DNA of 64,000 nt from Codonopsis lanceolata (Eukaryota; Streptophyta; Magnoliopsida; Asterales; Campanulaceae). The DNA lies in contig CM028377.1 in assembly GCA_013146195.2 (NCBI GenBank), forward strand, positions 21,195,980 to 21,259,979, read 5' to 3'. A model generated the notes under the pieces. It was given only the letters and a program-made list of their open reading frames with translations, was not told the origin of the DNA and searched no databases. The translations under genes were made by a program, and so were the position numbers. Shown piece after piece: positions 56,504 to 64,000 of the stretch (the stretch's first letter is position 1; each line of letters begins with the position of its first letter).

Positions 56504-59500
56504 CTAATCGTTTTCAGCTGGTATATCCCAGCTTGAGCTTCTCCTTCCCATACTACTACCACGGGTACTACGGATTTCAGCACCCTCACCTAAAGGCCAA
56601 GAGCGAACACCAGGGATCCCCTCATCAAGACTATTATCATTTCTGAGTTCTCCTTGAACATTGCCTCGGTCTGTTGCAGCCTCATTCCAGATAGGTTTCC
56701 TACCCATTTCAATGTCGCTCATGGATTTCTCAAAATTTGGACTAACAAAACTACTACCACCCACCACTCGAGGTGGGATTTCAGGCTCTTTCTGTACTTC
56801 TCCCCTAAAATTGTTCTTGGAAGCAGGAATGCTGTTCCAGAATATCTCTTTGAAGTTGTCAATCACCCCATTGTTATACGGATTGGCTCGTCCATCATAT
56901 CGGTATCTGAAATTTTCATAAGTAGACTGCATGACACCAGAAGGAGATACGATATGTTAGAAGCTTACTCCAACTAATTTGATCAGCATTGATCCAAAAC
57001 TTAAAGGACCTGCTTGGAGCAGCTCCAAAACTTTATTTTGATTTTCACTCCAAAAAATACAAAAAGGTGCGTCCTAAATACCGTTTCTATATTTGCTTGC
57101 AAATTTGAAGGAAAAAAAAACTTTCTTCCTGAACACCTCAATAAGAGTATCTAGATAGATAATTTTGCATTGGGAACACTGTCTAATACATTAAAATATT
57201 TGTAAGATCTTTCTAAAACTTGATGCTTATCAAATATCACAGGGCACTAGTTAGAAGCTGCCCTAATCTCAAGAGTCAAGTGCACTACAGCTGGAGGAAT
57301 CTTCGATATTTGTTTTTGGTAATACCAATAATGCTCTTTACCCAAAATAAGTACACTACTTCTCTTACCAACAAAAGTTCTAAGAAGGATAAAGCTATCT
57401 TTCACCAAAGATCATTTACCAAAAGTCTACCAAATACCTGAATAAATTATTATCAATCACTTGTATTATGAAATCTTTATGTAAACAGATTTGATAATAC
57501 TGTCCTTAAAAGAAAAGTAATCAAAACCATATCATAAATCAAACAAATTATTATCAATCACTTGTATTTTGGAAACATTTTGTACGTATATTTGGTAGCA
57601 ATTATCCTTGAAAGAAATTACAAGTATATTTTGAATAAAGTACTTTTAACCAAAATGTGGGGTTAAATTGTGATAAATAAGTTCATAAACAAGATCTGTA
57701 AGAGGTGTCTGAAAGTGGACAAGTTTGGCATGTTCGAAAGCCTGACATGTTATAGTCCAGACGAAGCAACTTAGCAAATTCAGGGAATAATTGAAGCATA
57801 ATAAACCCAGAACTTAATACTGCGAGTTAAAGGAAGTTTTGATTTTTACCTGGTTTGTACTAATGAGATAGAGATGGAAGACAGTAAGGCCACCAACAAA
57901 CCATACAGCTATGAAAGTGTAAATAATCAGTACAATGGAGGCTGGGGTGTCGACCAATGCCCTCCAAATAGATGTCTTCTCACTACGCATGATCATTGCA
58001 ACATAGACCCAGCAGAAGGCAAACACATAAACACACAGCAGAGTTGCAGATGAGACAAACATAAAGAAGAACCTGTAGTTCCGCTGCACCCACATAAACA
58101 CCATATCAATAAAATTCCAAACATGTAATTAATTTTCATTTTTCAAAGGTTTTAAAAGAGAAGATACATCCTCTTACCAATCCAATACACTGTCCAACCC
58201 AAGGGCAGTGATGATCAAACCGTTCCACACAGTTATCACATATGGAGCAGTGTGAACAACGTGGCGGTCTATAAAGCATGCAAGTATCACAGTATTTGGT
58301 TCTCACGGTCATTCCATTAACAATTACTTCCTTGAAGCGAGGCAACCGTAATTGCGGAGTTTGACCAGCCCCAACTTCTACGCTTTGATCAAAACTTTCT
58401 GGTTCTGGAGGGTGGGTCCTACGAGGAATTATACCCGGGTCCCTTCCAGAGGTCATTAAAAGGAGCATCAACACCTGCACACAAAAAATGGCATCGTTTT
58501 TAACCCAAAAAAGAATAAAATCCATTACCAAATATGATTTATTTTCCATATCGGTCTTCTTCGCTGTTTATTTAAGATGAATAATACACAAAAAGTAATC
58601 ATCAACACCATTTTGTACATCAGAATGTGACTTCATGATACATTAATAATTCTACTTCCATCAGTATACATTTCCAAGAAGGAATTAGAGAGGTGGACAC
58701 AAACAAATCTCGCAAAAGTTCAACGTGTAGCAAGTTAATTGCTCACATCCAATTAATCAGCACTAATCCGCTAGTTTCTACGGTCTTCATAGTTCCCACA
58801 ATAAACCAATTTACGCTGCAAGTTAGTGAGAAATCGATTCCTTCACACCAAAATCAAATTTCACAAAAGCCACTAGTACACTGATTACCGACCTTACCCC
58901 CCCCCCCCTTTTTCCTCCCAATATAAGAAGCTAGAAGAATGTGAGTGATGATCTCCTCTTTCTCTTGTACAGGAAAATAAGTAAAGCAGATCAACCTCCT
59001 CCCAATATAGTGTACTTGAAGGCGTGAAAATTTTCTGACAGGTTAGACAATTACGAGTGTTAATTCCAGATCAACCTAGGAACAGTTATTCAATAATCAA
59101 TGAACGAAAATATTTTACACTGTTGTAATGGTTATATAAAGTGATATTGGAAGGTTAGAGTGACTGTCAATCTCATTTGATCATTGCTTCTGTATACAGC
59201 TTCAAAAGTCCAAAAACAGAAATTTTTCCGACAGGCTAGACATAATTATGATTCTTAATTCCAGATCAACCTAGTAACAGTTATTCAATAATCAATGAAC
59301 GAAAATCTTTTACACTATTATGATGGTTATATAAAGTGATATTGGAAGGTTAAAGTGACTGTCAATCTCATTTGATCATTGCTTCTGTATACAGCTTAAA
59401 AAGTACGTTGTGCGTGTTTAATAAGGATCGCTTTACTGCAGATGGGATGAAGAGAAAGAATCATGGTAGAGAGTGAGATAATTACTTGTTTGACTATCGT

Positions 59501-62500
59501 ACAGATTGGGGGGGGACTGATTTGACCAACCAACTTCCGATATCCAAAATATGATACTCTTGATTTGGACAAAAAGTGACCAATGTTGGACATCCAAATT
59601 GATAACAGAGTTGCTCACATGGCCTATAGGGCCTTAACCCACTTATATCACTGCTTGCGTGGATATATCTAACGGTAAATAAATCACAATAACAGTAAGG
59701 GGTAAAAAATGATATTTCTAGAAAATTTGGGGAAGGGGTGGTGTTCAGAAAGCAGTATTAATTTACGCCCAACCCCTTTTTGACTTTATTCTTCCGTGTC
59801 CCTGCCACCCCCAACTTCCTCCTCTTCCTAGGCTGCGTCATCGTCCCCGCCTCCTCCCACTGCCACCAAAAGAAAAAATACAAACCCGTCTCTCTCTCTC
59901 CATCCTTCCAGCCTCAAACACCAAAAAGCCATTCAGCCTCAAACACCAAAAAGCCATTCACTCATCTTGGTCCTTCCTCAAACGGGATTTTCTCCCCCAA
60001 ACGCACCTCGCCTCCATGGCTTCCTCCAACAGATCATTACACCACTCCACCATCAACCCTAGAAGAAACCAAATATAATGTCGTTGCACCACTCGAGTCC
60101 TCTTGTTGTCTCTCGCTGCATTCTCAGACAAATCCAAAACCTAATTTTCCAATTTTCACAAATCCAAACCAGATTTAATGGATAATTGTGTGTATGTGCG
60201 TATAGAGAGAGAGAGAGAGACTTACCTCAGCAGCAAGATATTACCCGAGATAGACAAGAGCGGCGGCACCCCTAGCGTACTAGCGGGCTTTGAGGAAATG
60301 AACGATACGATGGACGGGGAACCGGAGGCTGAACTTGCTACTGCAGGAGGTGGCTGTCTTTGGTGCAACGGAGCACAGTGACTTTCCTCTTTGACTTTCC
60401 TTTTCCAGCCATTCGTTGAAGGAGAAATTCAAATAACTGATGAGAGAATTTAGGGGATTGCGTTGGAGAGAAATTTGGGTTTGATTTGAATTGTGAGGAG
60501 TTGTTCATATTTGGTTAGGAATGAATGGTCATGTTTGAGATTATCAAGTTTTTCGTTAACTATACATTGCTATATTATGCTGTGCTAGAATTAGATTTGT
60601 ACATTGATTCGGTTTTGAGATAGGGCCCCCATTTTCCACAAGTATCCCTTACTGTTAATGTGATTTTTTACCGTTGGAAATATCCACGCAAGCATCCACA
60701 AAAGTAAGACAAGGGCCCCCATAAGCCACTTCAGCAACTTCGTTATGAATTTGAATGTCCAGTTACTGGCATTGGTCACATTTTGACCAAATCACAAGTA
60801 CATTGGTCACATTTTGGATATTGAAAGTTGGTTGGTCAAATAAGTTACCCCCAATTTGTACGATGGTCTAAAAAGTAATTAACCCGTAGAGAGTGTTACG
60901 GATTCATTGGGACATTTAGGCTTCTTCTCCTTCTTATGCGTCAATAGCAGAATCCAGTACTACTTTTATTGCAAATCCATCTTGTTTATTCCAAGAGGGT
61001 GGATACTTTTGCACGGAACCTTCCCAGCATTCCTTCTTGGATGAACATCAATGACACCCCGGAGATCAGCCTGATTTGGAGATTATGAACTTCCAATTTC
61101 ACTTGTAAAAGCCTTCATCCATGTGGACAACAGCACAAAGCGTTATCATCAGCATTCGCTCAAGTTGCATAAACAAAGACTGTTGATTATCATGCGAGAA
61201 AGTTCCGGTCATACTAAGCTCACATTCTTCCAAAAAGTCATCAATGTTTCACACAAATGAGAGATGGTCTGCAGGTCTCAAGATATAATAGAAAAGCTAC
61301 AGTGTGTCCTTTTCGGTTATTCTTTCAATTATTAAGGATTCCAACCTACATGTTTAAACAAAGGTGATAGAAAAATGCTCGCCAAAGATTCTCTCACTCC
61401 TCCCTTTCCAGCAGCCCAAAGTAGAAAGATAAGACTATATTGTGCAAACCAGACGGAGAAACAGTGGAGTTACTTGAAAATTGAAACATCAATTCATCCA
61501 TCTATAAGATCCAAGTTAAGGATACTACCAATAAGCTGCTGAAGCATAAGGGTGGCCTTTGATGCCATTAAAGAATGGGATGAGTAAACTAAGGAAATGT
61601 TTGTTGGCATTGAAGCACATAAGTCTCTAGAATGGAGATAGCCACATCATATAGCAAGTCTTCAACATACTCCAAAACGCTAGAATCACATAGAATGTCT
61701 GGCTTGGGACAGCCTAGACCTAGAGATATCTTCCTTAATATGCAGCTCCATCGCATCTCCCAGTAATAGCCTACATCGATACATCTTATTACACAGATAT
61801 CTAGCATCATGAGTTACAAGCTAATAAAAATATTGCATCTTCTATGCTATTCCAACTTTTACCTACATAAATTAATACAAAGAAGTTAAAATACTATAGT
61901 CAATATTCTTAAAAGTATTCATATATTAAAAGAAGTTAAATTACTAGGGTCAATATTCTTAAAAGCAGATATCTTCTTGGTTTGGATGTAAAACTACTCA
62001 ACTTCCTTCTTCTTATTTGGGCCTGCCCCTTGGAGCTCCTTTTAAAAATAAAAACACCGGGAACACAATCCTGGAAAGATTTGAAAGACGTTTGGCTGGT
62101 TGGAAAAAGCAGTTGCTTTCAAAAGCAGGGCGGCTCACTCTAGTCAAAAGTACTCTGTCTAGCCTCCCTACTTATTTCATGTCCCTCTTAGTGATGCCTT
62201 CTTTAGTTTGTGACAGCCTTGAAAGATTGGAAAAAGACTTTTTGTGGGAAGGTTCGGGCAAGGAGCAAAAGCATCATCTTGTTAAAGGTTTGGGCTAACA
62301 GGAGAGATGGTGGTTTAGGGATCAAGAATTTAAGAGTCTTCAATTCTTCCTTGCTTGCTAAGTGGTTATGGAGGTACATGACTGATTGTGTAGGGTTGTG
62401 GAGGAAATTGGTAGGGTGCAGATATGGGGAAGGCGTAAACATATGGACCCCGAACAATATTTCAGCAGCATATGGGGTGGGAGTTTGGAAAGGGATTCGT

Positions 62501-64000
62501 AAAGGTTGGGGAAGCTTTTGTGAGACACATCTCTTTTGAAATAGGGAATGGATCCACTATCAGTTTTTGGAAAGATAGATGGTGTGGGGAGGTGGAGTTA
62601 TGGAAACTGTTTCCAGATCTGTTTAATTTGGCTACTGATAAGGACTGTTTGGTAAGCTCACTTCTTCAAGTTCAGGGGGATACTATGGTCTGGAACCCTA
62701 CGTTCCGTAGATGCTTACAGGACTGGGAAATGGATTCTTGTGTGGAATTCTTTGATATGGTTTATAAGCAACAAGTGGGAAGAAATGGTGAGGATGCAGT
62801 TAGGTGGGAGGGTAACAGAGGAAGAGTGTTCTCAGTTAAGTCCGTCTACTCCCAGTTGCTGAATGCAAGAAACAGCATTTTCCCTTGGAAGTTGCTGTGG
62901 AAGACTAAAGCTCCCAGTCGTGTAGGCTTCTTTGCTTGGGAGGCTTGTCATGGAGCCATCTTAACCGGGGATAATCTGAGGAAGCGGCACAAGATCTATG
63001 TTAACTGGTGTTACATGTGTAAAAGGAGCGATGAAAGCGTGGATCATTTACTGATTCATTGCCCCATGGCGACGGATTTATGGAATTGGATTTTTGGCCT
63101 GTTTGGAATTGCCTGGGCTATGCCTAGATCAGTTTTGGATTTATTCTTGAGCTGGTCTCTATACAAAAGAAGCAGGAAAAATTCTCTATGGGAGGTTACT
63201 CCATTGGCGGCTTGTTGGGTCATTTGGAAGGAAAGGAATAGGAGGGCTTTTGATAACGAGGAAGGGTCTTTAGAGAAGCTTAAAGATACTTGGCTGCGCA
63301 CTATTTCTTCTTGGTGCCCTGAGTCAGTGGACCTTTCCCAGACTACTACTCACTATCTAGAAGTGATAAGGAATTCCCTCCAGCTCGTGTAGCTTGAGAT
63401 CTCTTGTATCTTCTCTTTATTGTACATAGGCCGCGTCACCTATTTTGACGCTATTCGTATATAATACCTTTACTTATCAAAAAAAAAAAATTCTTAAAAG
63501 TATCACCTGAATGGTTAAGAACGTACGCCGAAGAATATTTGACATTTAAAGTGGAACTCTTAAAATGGGAAGGAGGGATAGAATGAAGAGTTTTCGAGAT
63601 GGAATTCAAATGTCTATTGTTGAAGCACTAGACTAAGCATCAGCACATAGACTATATAAAGTAAACACATAAAAACAAACCAAGTAGACAATTGCTCAAG
63701 TTTAGCTATGGCATTCTTTAATCCATTCCCATTTCCTATATTTTGGAAAAAATAAAGTAACATTTAGTGTGACAAAGCATAGAATGGACAACCTTTTGCT
63801 AATCATAAGAACAAGGAAAGAAGTTGGATACAGCACTTGATCAAACTTATGCATGAAAGCAATGTATTATCAAATGAAAGAACTTACGTAACATGTGAAT
63901 ACAACTACAACAACCAGCACTATTATGCCCAAATGATGAGAAAAATGATCCAGCAGCTTTCTGGCAACAAAAACACAGAAAACAGCAACGGGAGCAGCTA
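56504..64000 (-). CDS. DHHC-type protein S-acyltransferase (5' part outside window)
   Basis: Minus-strand exons: 64000-63888 (partial), 58474-58178, 58083-57850, 56926-56504; all junctions are GT/AG and in frame. Exon order gives a membrane segment (IIVLVVVVVFTCY), the plant motif TSGRDPGIIPRR, the Cys-rich domain CDTCMLYRPPRCSHCSICDNC and catalytic FDHHCPWVGQCIGL, then RNYRFFFMFVSSATLLCVYVF and a further membrane helix. The last exon starts STYENFRYRYDG (the TTxE position) and has NPYNNGVIDNFKEIFW, the PaCCT-like motif. These enzymes palmitoylate proteins at plasma membrane or Golgi. The Ser/Glu/Arg-rich tail ends IPAEND. The 5.4-kb intron before the DHHC exon contains a MULE, a LINE and a tandem duplication. 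Confidence 0.94.
59031..59400 (+). repeat. 193-bp-period tandem duplication in the S-acyltransferase intron
   Basis: Copies at about 59031-59205 and 59224-59398 share GATCAACCTAG, ATCAATGAACGAAAAT and TCTCATTTGATCATTGCTTC in the same order, with scattered changes. Confidence 0.92.
59475..60885. mobile_element. Pack-MULE-like Mutator element with captured GC-richer insert
   Basis: Long inverted repeats of roughly 240 bp (59475-59700 against the reverse complement of 60650-60885) share TTTGACCAACCAACTT, TGCTTGCGTGGATAT and AACAGTAAGG. The exact 9-bp TSD GTAGAGAGT lies at 59466-59474 and 60886-60894, as expected of Mutator-like elements. No transposase. The interior (about 59760-60560) is GC-richer, with CT-rich leader-like sequence, two copies of a 24-bp unit at 59927-59976, and frames at 59780-60178 and 60178-60381. 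This is the look of a captured 5' gene fragment. Confidence 0.85.
59780..60381 (+). other. Putative captured gene fragment inside the MULE
   Basis: Two abutting frames: 59780-60178 (132 codons, Pro/Ser/Thr-rich) and 60178-60381 (67 codons, with EEMNDTMDGEPEAELATAGG). Base composition is richer in C and G than the flanks. No family recognised; it could be the leader and first exon of a host gene. Confidence 0.35.
60895..61954. other. Intron sequence without recognised genes
   Basis: Part of the long S-acyltransferase intron. No coding signature. A 36-bp direct repeat (61880-61915, 61930-61965) containing AGAAGTTAAA and CAATATTCTTAAAAG lies next to the LINE insertion. Confidence 0.5.
61966..63490 (+). 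mobile_element. 5'-truncated LINE (L1-type) with ORF2 C-terminus and poly-A
   Basis: Begins inside the reverse transcriptase C-terminal region (LPLGAPFKNKN, then ERFERRLAGWKKQLLSKAGR) and continues through two frameshifts near 62290 and 62530 to the zf-RVT domain: WKLLWKTKAPSRVGFFAWEA, then CYMCKRSDESVDHLLIHCP with the zinc-binding C/H residues. The ORF stops at 63390-63392 and is followed by a short 3' UTR and an A-run at 63480-63490. The word ATTCTTAAAAG precedes the element (61955-61965) and follows the A-run (63490-63500), the probable TSD. L1 retrotransposition usually gives such 5' truncation. Orientation is opposite to the host gene. Confidence 0.92.
63501..63887. other. Intron sequence, no feature
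   Basis: AT-rich S-acyltransferase intron DNA between the LINE and the partial exon at 63888. Nothing else recognised. Confidence 0.5.

Noticed and set aside
58890..58912. Poly-C run as a structured regulatory element
   Set aside because: A simple C-run followed by T's in an intron; no G-quadruplex pattern of several runs.

Overview
The window is nuclear DNA of a flowering plant, most likely a eudicot. It has GT/AG-spliced plant genes, AT-rich intergenic DNA, and every major class of plant transposon, often nested. I see no bacterial-type operons, rRNA, tRNA or CRISPR. The species cannot be fixed from the sequence; the Retand-like Ty3/gypsy element and Stowaway families would suit Caryophyllales, but that is a guess.

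Host genes are few. They are: the 3' end of a NO VEIN-like (HATPase/sacsin-like) gene (2-1855, +); a small MGCGVSK protein predicted to be N-myristoylated (3296-4015, -); a three-exon NAC transcription factor (27396-28395, -); a two-exon TIM8 mitochondrial small Tim chaperone gene (51888-55399, +); and the 3' part of a DHHC protein S-acyltransferase gene (56504 to beyond 64000, -). Introns of the last two are swollen by transposons. The host genes do not form a shared pathway.

About 4.7-11.6 kb is a MITE and Helitron graveyard. A 12.1-kb Ty3/gypsy element of Tat/Retand type lies at 11605-23733. It has 5-bp target-site duplications (TSDs), a tRNA-Glu primer site, a dual RNase H, an 87-bp tandem array and a spliced antisense gene, and is broken by stops and frameshifts. 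Between it and the NAC gene are two hAT-like elements with exact 8-bp TSDs, one containing a Stowaway. Upstream of NAC lies a 0.6-kb field of a 'GTGTCACTTT' motif.

An 18.4-kb Ty1/copia element (32527-50910, coding on the minus strand, probably Sirevirus-like with an extra env-position ORF) is split inside its reverse transcriptase by a 7.7-kb CACTA element (38221-45914). The CACTA element carries a transposase-24-like remnant, an exact 61-bp hairpin-rich minisatellite, pentamer arrays and two antisense peptide fragments with WG/GW motifs. The copia element repeats one short motif through its LTRs, gag, pol linker and extra ORF.

In the right part, the TIM8 intron holds an hAT-like element and a small MITE. 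The large S-acyltransferase intron holds a Pack-MULE-like element with about 240-bp inverted repeats and a 9-bp TSD, and a 5'-truncated LINE with a poly-A tail.
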